From positions 80,866,375-80,930,374 of the forward strand of contig CM031611.1 of the NCBI GenBank assembly GCA_018398815.1: a stretch of DNA of 64,000 bases, in the 5' to 3' direction. Shown in pieces: positions 1-9,433 of this stretch. The notes beneath the pieces were generated by a model that was given only the letters and a program-made list of their open reading frames with translations, made no database searches and had not been told where the DNA came from. This stretch comes from Conus ventricosus (lineage: Eukaryota; Mollusca; Gastropoda; Neogastropoda; Conidae). The translations under genes and the position numbers were made by a program. Each line of letters begins with the position of its first letter. Position 1 is the first letter of the stretch.

Positions 1-74
1 TCATCATCATCATCATTTTTATTATTATTATTATTAATGGTAATGATGACAGTATCAATAATGATAATAATGCC

Positions 75-106
<32 letters not shown>

Positions 107-201
107 CAATTACAACAATAATAATAATGATAATCACCGCACACAAACATATGGAATCCGGACAGATAAATACAATGTCTTGCCAGCTGAAAGAATATTT
201 T

Positions 202-296
<95 letters not shown>

Positions 297-320
297 CGAA
301 CGAACGAACGAACGAAATTT
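1..320. repeat. Simple repeats (CAT)n, (AG)n, (GAAC)n
   Basis: Triplet CAT/AAT runs fill 1-135, a near-pure AG run fills 200-292, and GAAC tetramers fill 290-316. The long open frames here are products of the repeat and are not genes. Confidence 0.95.
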
Positions 321-886
321 GTTTAATGAGGGAAAAGAATAAGCACATGGCAGGCTTGTTTGCTTCTTACCCTCAAAAATAAAAAAAGAAACATTTCAAA
401 CACAAAAGCCACCCTCCACACCCCAACCATTAACTAAACACCCACCTGTCGCACAATCCTTTCCAAGCACTCTACACACCCAATGATGATGATGACAAAT
501 GCCAAGTAATAATAGCAACAACAATAGTAATGACTGATAATGAATAAAACTAATAACATTACAATTCAAATATAACAACAATCGCACATACATACATACA
601 TATGCATTGTCAAACATTACATCTATCGAATAGCATGATCTGGAAAAGAAATACAGAACACATAATAATCACAAATAGAAATCAACATGATAGTAAATCA
701 ATATTAAAACCAAGAATCTGTTCCGGAAGGGGGCGTACAGCACACATTTGCGTCCTCCAGATACGTACGCAATTCCCCTTTCCTCTCTATCCCGTGTTCT
801 CTGCAAACAATTCCATCCTCGCCCCTCGTAACAAACACCCCACCTCACCCCATCTACCCCTCCTCCGTTCACAACCAACCCTTCTC

Positions 887-890
<4 letters not shown>
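321..890. other. Unassigned spacer
   Basis: AT-rich, non-repetitive DNA with short ACAT runs near 590. I see no gene, motif or element in it. Confidence 0.6.

Positions 891-892
<2 letters not shown>

Positions 893-980
<88 letters not shown>
893..980. repeat. (AG)n microsatellite
   Basis: Uninterrupted AG dinucleotides for close to 90 bases. They abut a SINE-A 3' fragment at 981. Confidence 0.97.
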
Positions 981-984
<4 letters not shown>

Positions 985-1045
985 GAATGAGAGGCGTGGG
1001 TGCAATGCCACTGAGGTAGCATGGGAGACGGAACAGACAACAAAA
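981..1045 (+). mobile_element. SINE-A 3' tail fragment
   Basis: The segment reads like the last 60 bases of the full SINE-A copies at 31712 and 36091: GGAATGAG, then GTGGGTGCA, then CTGAGGT, then an A/C-rich end. Only the tail is present. It is diverged but collinear, so this is an old truncated copy. Confidence 0.6.
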
Positions 1046-1225
1046 TCAGTCAGTGTACTGTGAGATGTATTCCACTACAAGCAAAGAAAAAAAAAGGGAT
1101 CTTCCAGGTGTTTTGGTTTTGTGTGTTTTTAGGGAGTAAGCAGAAAGTGTGGTGGCTGGTGTCTGAGGAGTGTGGCTGTCTTGGATAAGTTGCAGAGTGA
1201 GGCGATTGCAGGTGGAAATGTAAAC

Positions 1226-1227
1226 AA

Positions 1228-1303
<76 letters not shown>

Positions 1304-1311
1304 TTGTGTGT

Positions 1312-1378
<67 letters not shown>

Positions 1379-1388
1379 ACATACACAC

Positions 1389-1438
<50 letters not shown>

Positions 1439-1525
1439 TAGATAGATACATACATACATACATACATACATACATACATACATACATACATACATACATA
1501 CATACATACATACATACATACATGT
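1226..1525. repeat. Compound (TA)n(TG)n-(AC)n(ACAT)n microsatellite with dyad symmetry
   Basis: (TA)n at 1228-1248 is followed by about 125 bases of TG, a short TATAACATA hinge near 1375-1385, about 50 bases of AC, and then ACAT tetramers to 1522. The TG and AC blocks are mutually complementary, so the tract can fold into a long hairpin. Confidence 0.95.
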
Positions 1526-1622
1526 ACAAATATAAGTCCGCCAAACAAATGGACAAACGAATCACAAGACAGCACACGACGCGTTTTGACCTCTTAGGTC
1601 TTCTCCAGGCGAGATCAACCAC

Positions 1623-2858
1623 ACTGAGGACAATTTTGACAAATATGATTTCTTAAATAACGCCCAGCATGGTTTTAGACAGCGAAGGAGTTGTGAGACT
1701 CAACTTATAACAACTCTCAATGATTTTAGTAACTGTCTTAACAACAGACAGCAAATAGATGCAATTTTATTAGATTTTTCTAAAGCCTTTGATAAGGTTG
1801 ACCATGAGGGCCTGCTGCTTAAATTAGAACACATTGGCATTGGCGGTTCTTTGCTAAAATGGGGTAGATCATTCCTCGTTGGGAGAACGCAGAAAGTTGT
1901 TGTGGAAGGGTCGTCATCCCATTGTAAACCAGTCTTGTCAGGTGTACCACAGGGAACTGTTCTGGGGCCCTTGTTTTTCTTAATTTATATAAATGACATA
2001 AGTAGAAATCTCTCTCCTGGAACTACTATAAGGCTTTTTGCAGATGACAGTTTAGTATATAGAACAATCAGAAGCAAGAATGATACACGCATTCTACAAG
2101 AAGATCTAAACGTTTTACAAGAGTGGGAAAGAACTTGGAAAATGGAATTTCACCCTCAAAAGTGCCAAGTGTTGCGTATATGTAACAAACGCTCACTAAT
2201 TAGATCAGATTATTCTATCCATAATACTATTCTTAAAGAAACTAATGCTGCAAAATATTTAGGCGTGATTATAGATAGTCGTCTCAAATGGAAAGAACAT
2301 TACAATTTAGTATGTAAGAAAGCAAATAACATCTTAGCTTTCTTACACAGGAATATCAATGACTGCCCCCAAAAGGTTAAAGACGACTGCTACAAAACAC
2401 TGGTTAGACCAGTACTGGAATATGGTTGCTCAGTTTGGGATCCTTACCATCTAAAGGACATTGATAACCTTGAAAAGATTCAGAAGAGAGCAGCACGGTT
2501 CGTAACAGGGAACCACATCAGAGAAAAGGGGAATACTAGGAAGAACATGAGGAAATTAGAATGGAAACCCTTAGAAGAGAGAAGAGCTTTTATTAAACTT
2601 AACACCTTTTTCAAAGGCAGAGCTAAAGTAATTGATATTCCAATGGAACAACTAGTATTGAATAAAAGTAGCACCAGGAGTGGCGGTCAATGTTATACTA
2701 TAGGCCTACCTGCATCAAATATTGACAGCCACTTACATTCTTTTTATCCCAGTTCTGTACGGCTGTGGAACTCACTGCCGGGTGCCATCAAGATTGCCAC
2801 AAATGCAATCTCATTCAAAAAACAAATTGATTCGACAGTTCTGAGATCTGCATATTGA
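1623..2858 (+). pseudogene. 5'-truncated non-LTR retrotransposon reverse transcriptase (CR1/L2/Jockey-like)
   Basis: An uninterrupted frame of about 410 codons encodes the RT domain and C-terminus of a LINE. Visible in order: the QHGF motif after the fingers, DFSKAFDKVDH (RT motif A), SGVPQGTVLGPLFF (motif B), FADDSLVY (motif C, catalytic DD), KYLGV (motif D/E), then the thumb and the KIQKRAARFV and LWNSLPG blocks typical of CR1/L2 and Jockey relatives. The endonuclease and ORF1 are missing. The left edge falls between 1525 and 1640, as expected of a 5'-truncated insertion. The frame ends with TGA at 2856 and is followed by a non-coding 3' region. No internal stop is seen, so the insertion is fairly young, but it is dead because it is truncated. 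Confidence 0.88.
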
Positions 2859-3360
2859 CGATTTTCTATTTTTACTTCCCTGATATTTTACTATTACCTG
2901 GGCCTGAATTTGGCCATTGCTTTTATCTTCTTGAATATCGAGTGCGACCCCTTGTTGCTAAATTTGCTCCAGGGGCCAACAGTCTGAGTCGCACTGTTTT
3001 ATGGTATTTTATTTACTTTTTAACATGCGCGCTGGTGACCTACTCGTTTTTGAGTGAACCGGTGTTTTAGGAAGAAGTAGGAAGAAGGAGGACAACGAAA
3101 ATGAAGAACGAGAGCAATCACCTGTCAGAGATTCAGTAGTAACCGGTCAAACAAAGGCCGATTAAGGGCCCCGACCTGTTGGCGACTCTTGCTCTGGATT
3201 CTGACCATTGTGATCGTTGTTGCTCGGAGCATCTGGAGTCTCACTAACAAATTTTCCTTAGCTAATTACCTTTTTGTTGTTGTTATTGAAAAGTTGAAAA
3301 CACGATTTATCTAACTGTGACACTTGCACACTGTTGTTCTCTAACCTTTGCAGAGGAAAT
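2859..3360. other. 3' flank of the LINE and unassigned DNA
   Basis: This is probably the 3' UTR of the preceding LINE, at least to about 3070. No poly(A) tail or target-site duplication could be fixed. Nothing else is recognised. Confidence 0.4.
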
Positions 3361-3425
3361 GAGTGTAGCGTACATAGACTGCCGTGTGCTGTGAAGCCTC
3401 GTTGATGACACTGAGGCTATAGCAT
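3361..3425 (+). mobile_element. SINE-C-like fragment
   Basis: Shares an ordered set of words with 26050-26115: GTGTAGC, ATA...GACT, then AGTGATGCCTCCTTGATGA in the other copy against TGAAGCCTCGTTGATGA here, then ACTGA. It is a short dispersed repeat in the same orientation, diverged by substitutions. The parent element is not identified. Confidence 0.5.
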
Positions 3426-3925
3426 TGTCCGACACAAAAAACGTAGACAGAGACAGAGAGTTTGTTTTCATACACATCTTTCTGTCTTCGGCCCACTTAT
3501 TTCAGCAGCAGCCTCCTTTTCAGGTTAAGCTTTGTGGGAGATGCCGTCCCCCGGATGACATTGGTGGTGACGCTAACTCGTCATTAATCATAGACGTCAA
3601 GTTTTTCCCTTTCCCATCTAAACACACAGAGCCTGAGCGGAGACATGTCAATCAATCACTGACCTGGTGGCAGCAAGGGTTCGATTAATCAGTGTTTATC
3701 ACCTTCAGCAAATAGCTTCACCGTTGGGTTTACAGACGACGATGTCGATTAGACCGTTTACACTGCGCACAGCTCACTGAGAGGGGTAGGTACGATCGCT
3801 GCGGAAATGAATGGGGACCTAAGGCCCTGTGTTTGTGTCTTGGATGACACCAGGAGATCTTGTGCAGGGAGACCGACAGCTCGGACGAGCGCATTACCGA
3901 ACTCTTGACAGATGCCTCGGTGATG
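3426..3925. other. Unassigned spacer
   Basis: An open frame of 87 codons lies here, but it has no recognisable domain and no splice or start context that would support a gene. I see nothing else. Confidence 0.5.
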
Positions 3926-4400
3926 TTAGAGCATGCAACCATGAAAGATAACTCTCCCACACTGTCTTCCCCTCATGCCCGTGTTGCTCATGTCAGCAGC
4001 ATGCACCCATGAGAGATAACTCTTCCACACTCCCATCCCCTCACGCCCGTGTTGCTCATGTCAGCAGCATGCACCCACGAGAGATAACTCTCCCACACTC
4101 CCCTCCCCTCATGCCCGTGTTGCTCATGTCTGCAGCATGCTCCCATGAAAGATAACTCTTCCACACACCCCCTTCCCCTCACGCACGTGTTGCTCATGTC
4201 TGCAGCATGCTCCCATGAAAGATAACTCTCCCACACTCCCCTCCCCTCATGCCCGTGTTGCTCATGTCTGCAGCATGCTCCCATGAAAGATAACTCTTTC
4301 ACACTCCCCCTTCCCCTCATGCCCGTGTTGCTCATGTCTGCAGCATGCTCCCATGAAAGATAACTCCCACACTCCCTCCCTCATGCTCGTGTTGCTCATG
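3925..4400. repeat. Minisatellite, about 69-bp unit, 7 copies
   Basis: The word GTGTTGCTCATG recurs near 3981, 4049, 4117, 4187, 4255, 4325 and 4389, a spacing of 68 to 70 bases. The units differ by a few substitutions and small indels. Confidence 0.93.
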
Positions 4401-4955
4401 CCTTTACACATACATGTAAAGGATCTCTGCTGATAGCAGTGGACAAACACTGCAGGACTTCTGAACGACATATCTCAAGTGGTACTGAATAGGAGCCTAC
4501 AGCGACAACGGAAAATCTTCTTCTTCTTCCTAAATCGATCGTGCATCTTTTTTAAAGGCATTTATAGTGCTCATGGGAAATGAAATTCCCTGTCCACGAA
4601 AAATGTGTTTGTCTGTTTTGTTAAAAAAAAATGTGATTCACTTTCCCGCATCCGTCCATGAAGTTGTGATGCTCCAGGTAAAGTTAACGGGAGATCAGTG
4701 TCCTATAGATCTGTTGTTGTCGATTGGCTAGGTTGTTTCCAGGCTAAAGTCTGGGCGATATTGCAGCAGTCAAACCAGAGTGAAGATTCTCCAGTTAGCT
4801 ACGGTGGTCGGTGAGTTCATTTACTTACATCGTCTGTTCGTTTTTGGTCATGAGGTTAAGGTAAGCGCTAAATAAATATGGGAAGTATAAGCTGTGCAGT
4901 CATCAAATCGTTAATTATCAATAACACACGCACACACACCACACAAAACAAGTTT
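4401..4955. other. Unassigned spacer
   Basis: Non-repetitive DNA with no recognised gene, RNA or element. Confidence 0.5.
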
Positions 4956-4958
4956 AAA

Positions 4959-5005
<47 letters not shown>
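4959..5005. repeat. (TG)n microsatellite
   Basis: Pure TG run. A smaller AG/AC cluster follows at 5300-5372. Confidence 0.95.
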
Positions 5006-5008
<3 letters not shown>

Positions 5009-5985
5009 CAGACAGACTTGGAGCGGACTATGAAAAGTGGGCCGGAAGGTGGAGTGGAGGGAGGGTCACAATATAATTATATCTGCCGGGACTATACACG
5101 ATTGGCCAGACATGTCAGTTTTAGAAGGGGGATTTCAAAAGAGATGCGTTTTATTTTTTGTTTCGAATAAATTCGCAACTGAAATTGGCAACACATGTTA
5201 AGTGATTTCCTCCAGTAGAAAAAAAAGAATGAAAATACTTGTGTTGAGGACAATAAAATAACATGAGTGTTATTGTATAAAAATGAAAAGGGAAGGGTAG
5301 GGAGAGAGAGAGAGAGCAAGAGAGAGAGGGAGAGACACACACACATACACACACATATATACACATACACAGTGTCGTAAATATCAGTAGTAGACCACCT
5401 CTCCTTGACGATCAAATTACATTTGGCTTCCTGTCAAATGTAGAATACGGTGAAAAATGTCTCTCTTTGCTTCTTTATTTATTTCTGGGACACCAAATCA
5501 CTATTTTTTCTGAACTTTTGAACATTCATATGCCATCATGGCCCCTCTGCTCTTCTGATGACAGGAATTTTAGCACCCCAAAATGCAGTCTTCTGCAGTT
5601 CAAATACCAAATTCATTGCCTTTTTTCTGTCCGTCACAGTACATGCCTTTCTCACAGCAACTATAATAACCAATACAAGCTGTCTCTGGCCTTTTAAGTT
5701 CACTGTCAGCTGCGTTTAACTCTTTACTATTCAGCTCTGCATGTCTATATTCTATGTGAATCCAGCTCTGTGCTCTGATGCTCATGTGGCAAGACAGTGG
5801 TGGTGCCACGCCTCTAGGGAAAGTACATCACAGACAATAAATAAAAAAAATAATAAATAAATAAAACCTTGCAGAAAGTATGACTACATACTGATCACCC
5901 ATGAATTGCTTAAGTAAGGCTTTTTTTTTCTTCTTTTTTTCCAGTGAGTTGGTTTTGATGCTAGTCTGGTACGTCTGAAAATAAT
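5006..5985. other. Unassigned spacer
   Basis: Mixed DNA with short AG and AC runs at 5300-5370 and A-rich tracts near 5840-5870. No supported gene. Confidence 0.5.
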
Positions 5986-6219
5986 GACGACGAAACCTGT
6001 GGCGATAGTCAGACCAGACCTTCTTGATCTGCCCTGCAGCAACACTCTTCCAGCAGACTTGATTCTGTGCCGCCTCTTCAGCTGAACCCATGATACTCCA
6101 GCTGCCTTCATGTCAGAATCCATGGTCTGGCACCAAGTCTGTCCAGGTAGTTTCTCCTCCTTTTTGCCCACTAGGTTCCATTCAAGTGCCGTCTTGTGTT
6201 GTTGGTTGGAGACTTTCAT
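5985..6219 (-). pseudogene. LINE pol 3'-end fragment (degenerate)
   Basis: Read on the minus strand this encodes a patch like the C-terminal tail of many LINE polymerases: ALEWNLVGKK, then LPGQTW, then DMKAAGVSWVQLKRR. It corresponds to the familiar arrangement of a Trp/Gly-Lys block, a TW block, and a basic Trp-containing end. The frame is then lost. I infer a short decayed 3' fragment. The clade cannot be fixed from this length. Confidence 0.5.
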
Positions 6220-7470
6220 AGTGTGTGGCCTGTCCTTTTCTTCGTCTCTCCTTTAGGGTTTTGTTACTTTTAACAACTTTTAGCATCCTGATGTCGAGGA
6301 TGAACTTGAGACTCTTGTTGATGAATTCGGTATGATTGTTGGACTTTCTTGTTCTACAGAACAGACTTCACATTCGTGCTGAAAATTCTGAGCATGGTTT
6401 GGAGCAAAAAGGTTGTAGAAGCCCATGTGGATCGCAAGGCGTTGACAGTGTGTGACATGACCTTCACTATCAGCCTCAGATCTGAATTGTTCGCAAACAA
6501 TGACCATGTGTATTAAGGCAAGTGGAACCGACTTGCATGATATGAGTAATGTATATGGAAAAAAAAAGAAGAAAAAAAAAGAAACGAAAACATTTTAAAA
6601 AGGAAAAAAAAAATTCTCTCCTGATCTGCTGTCATTTTTTCCTTTGATATTTTTTTTGTTTTTTGCTAGCTGTTAACCGCTCAAGTACAAAATCAAGGGA
6701 GATAATTGTAGAGTGATTTTTACACACACCTGCATTGATACACCCTTACACAGGGACAGGATAAAGTTTTCACATTGTTTTAGTTTTTTCCCCCTAACCT
6801 TAGATAACAATTGGAGTACAAAATAAAGGGAGATAATGGTAGAGATTTTTTTTTTTTCAAAACACACCTGCACACAGGCACCCTCACACAGGGACAGGAT
6901 AGATTTTTTTGGTTCCAATCCTTTACAGCTTCTATTGCTTTATTTGCTTGCAATGTTGTATTCATAAACTGATGAATGGTTAGGGCGATTTTAAGTTTAA
7001 AATACAAATTAGCTACTTCCCTCTCTCTCTCTCACGCACACAGATCCCTGTCCGGAAACCTGATATTATTTAAAAGATCACCAGATCATTATCTGCATTG
7101 GTAACGATATCCATCCAGCAGGACACATCTGTAACTTTGGTCTTCTCATAATGGACAAAAGACAAGCGTTGAAGCAGCAGCCAGTTGTTTATATTCATGA
7201 TACATGTTGCTGCAGAGACAAGTGTTGATTATAGCCCAGCCAACTGTAAAGGACCATACAAAGACTGTCACCTTGTTTGAATCAACTCTCAAAATAGATT
7301 GAAAATACACACACACACACACAATTCATTAAAAGTTATAAAACAGATTTTCTAAAAGCACACACAATATCCTGTCCTGCAGTGCTTCTCCTGACCACTG
7401 CCCAGTGCCAGTTGTGGCGCACACTCTGAATATGTCTGGTGCAGTGCCTGTGGTAGCATGTTCAAGCCAG
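6220..7470. other. Unassigned spacer
   Basis: Contains A-rich and T-rich tracts near 6555-6660, a short duplicated segment (the AAGGGAGATAAT word at 6696 and 6826, each followed by an ACACCTGCA word), and AC/CT runs near 7022 and 7308. No gene recognised. Confidence 0.5.
7215..7265 (+). mobile_element. Dispersed repeat D, diverged copy
   Basis: The words TTATAGCCCAGCC and GGACCATA align with 55935-55982 and 57308-57354 (TTATAGCCCAGCC, GGGCCACATCAGGG). It is probably the end of an old SINE; the parent is not identified. Confidence 0.45.
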
Positions 7471-8690
7471 TCATGCTCACGATGCTGTGACGTAGTGGTT
7501 AGCATTGTGGACTCCTGGCTGGAAGGATGCAGTTCAATTCCCATTAGGGCCATTGATTTGTGGAATTATCCTGCCCTAGGAAGCTCCTAACCAGTGTTGA
7601 GCTTGGTTTGGGCACAGCTGGGATGACTGGGACCACACAGTTGAGCTTCTTCATCCACTGAATGGATGTGTCTCAGAGCATATCGCTCAAATTTCTTGAC
7701 CAACACTGCAGGTGTCTGCGACTCTCAGGCCTGATCGATGCTGGAATATATTGTGCAGGTAAGCGTAGAGTACAGCCCTGTCCCCCTGTCTCAGACCAGA
7801 ATATATTGTGCAGGTAAGCGTGGAGTGCAGGTAAGCGTGGAGTACAGGTAAGCGTGGAGTACAGGTAAGCGTAGAGTACAGCCCTGTCCCCCTGTCTCAG
7901 ACCTATTGTGCAGGTAAGCGTGGAGTACAGGTAAGCGTAGAGTACAGCCCTGTCCCCCTGTCTCAGACCAGAATATATTGTGCAGGTAAGCGTAGAGTAC
8001 AGGTAAGCGTGGAGTACAGGTAAGCGTAGAGTACAGCCCTGTCCCCTGTCTCAGACCTATTGTGCAGGTAAGCGTGGAGTACAGGTAAGCGTGGAGTACA
8101 GGTAAGCGTAGAGTACAGCCCTGTCCCCCTGTCTCAGACCAGAATATATTGTGCAGGTAAGCGTGGAGTACAGGTAAGCGTGGAGTACAGGTAAGCGTAG
8201 AGTACAGCCCTGTCCCCCTGTCTCAGACCTATTGTGCAGGTAAGCCTGGAGTACAGGTAAGCGTGGAGTACAGGTAAGCGTAGAGTACAGCCCTGTCCCC
8301 CTGTCACAGACCAGAATATATTGTGCAGGTAAGCGTAGAGTACAGGTAAGCGTGGAGTACAGGTAAGCGTGGAGTACAGGTAAGCGTGGAGTACAGGTAA
8401 GCGTGGAGTACAGGTAAGCGTAGAGTACAGGTAAGCGTGGAGTACAGGTAAGCGTGGAGTACAGGTAAGCGTAGAGTACAGGTAAGCGTGGAGTACAGGT
8501 AAGCGTAGAGTACAGGTAAGCGTGGAGTACAGGTAAGCGTGGAGTACAGGTAAGCGTAGAGTACAGGTAAGCGTAGAGTACAGGTAAGCGTAGAGTACAG
8601 GTAAGCGTAGAGTACAGGTAAGCGTAGAGTACAGCCCTGTCCCCCTGTCTCAGACCAGAATGGAACTCAGCAGCATCCTTTTTCAATCAG
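7470..8690 (+). mobile_element. SINE-A, old copy carrying an internal minisatellite
   Basis: Collinear with SINE-A at 31712: tRNA-like head (GTAGTGGTTAGC near 7491, GTTCAATTCCC B-box relic near 7533), GACTGGGACCACACAG, CACTGAATGGATG, TTCTTGACCAACACTGCAGG, then AGAGTACAGCCCTGT and TCTCAGACC. In other copies those last two blocks occur once. Here the stretch between the ATATATT word and TCTCAGACC has been multiplied over about 900 bases before the element resumes with TGGAACTCAGCAGCATCC near 8660. Confidence 0.8.
7755..8655. repeat. Minisatellite, 17-bp unit in a higher-order pattern, inside SINE-A
   Basis: The unit AGGTAAGCGTGGAGTAC (17 bases, G/A variable near the centre) is repeated in runs. 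The runs are separated by a spacer holding CCCTGTCCCCCTGTCTCAGA and ATTGTGC. The right half (8330-8635) is nearly pure 17-mers. Each unit reads CAG-GTAAG across the repeat joint, a consensus 5' splice site on the plus strand. The array lies downstream of the helicase gene's polyadenylation signal, so it is outside that transcript. Confidence 0.95.
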
Positions 8691-8926
8691 CATGAAAAAA
8701 AAAAAGCATGTTCAGGAAAACATCAGCTGCTGTGACGTTATGTCAGCTTTTGCAAGTTTACACTTTTAAACTGACTTTATCAAAATCCAACCTTGCAAGT
8801 GTTTATACTCAGAGTTTCACTTTTCAAGCTTAACATTCTGACAAGAAAACTAAATTTAAAAAAAAGCTGACACACTGCAAAATAACAACACACAGTCGTT
8901 CTGTTTTGTTTTATAAACTCATCATC

Positions 8927-8932
8927 TTTATT
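8927..8932 (-). promoter_or_regulatory. Polyadenylation signal AATAAA of the DDX19-like gene
   Basis: The minus strand reads GATCAATAAAG here, about 440 bases past the helicase stop codon at 9372. It is followed on the minus strand by T-rich sequence (8900-8915 on the plus strand is GT/T-rich). This is the best candidate 3' end of the mRNA, giving a 3' UTR of roughly 0.45 kb. Confidence 0.6.
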
Positions 8933-9371
8933 GATCAAATTCATTCTGTGGGCCCCGACATTCCAGACACTCCCTCATGGATAATTTAGTTTTGTTAAAA
9001 ATATGGAAGTCACGTACAGACCGGGCTTTGAAGATCCTGTCTATGGGATGCACTTTTGTGACGACATGTCCAGAACACATTAAACACAAAGACGCTCCAG
9101 AAGTTGTACACAGTTGTTCTCCTTCTAGTCCATCAGTGAAGCGCACCTGGTGAGGATGTCTCAGCCGGAGACTTTCTAGGTGAGAACGGCGCTCAGCACC
9201 TTCACATACATATCTGCTGAACAGTTCTAAACACAGGGGTCTTCACCACAGACCCCAACTCTCACGTCTGTAAAACCATGTAGCCTTGCAACACATTTCA
9301 CTTTCAGCGCTGTTTGAATCCCCCCACCCCCCTTCACACCCAACCCAGTGTCTTTGGCTCCAAAAACAGCT

Positions 9372-9433
9372 TCAGTTGCTGATCTTTTCAATCTCGTCCA
9401 GGTCGTCTGTGTCTAGCCTTTCAATTTTGCGTC
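9372..9433 (-). CDS. DDX19: DDX19-like exon 11 (C-terminus and stop)
   Basis: Acceptor TTTTTTTTTCAG lies just before 9433. The first two bases complete Gly512. It encodes [19 protein letters not shown] and the TGA at 9374-9372. The acidic C-terminal tail is the DDX19 signature. Confidence 0.96.

Noticed and set aside
1046..1622. Frames of 134 to 190 codons over the AC/TG/ACAT tract
   Set aside because: Pure microsatellite translation.
3425..3688. 87-codon frame with hydrophilic sequence
   Set aside because: No domain, no splice context, adjacent to repeats; openness is within chance.
8057..8686. 209-codon minus-strand frame (YSTLTCTPRLPV repeats)
   Set aside because: By-product of the 17-bp array inside a SINE.
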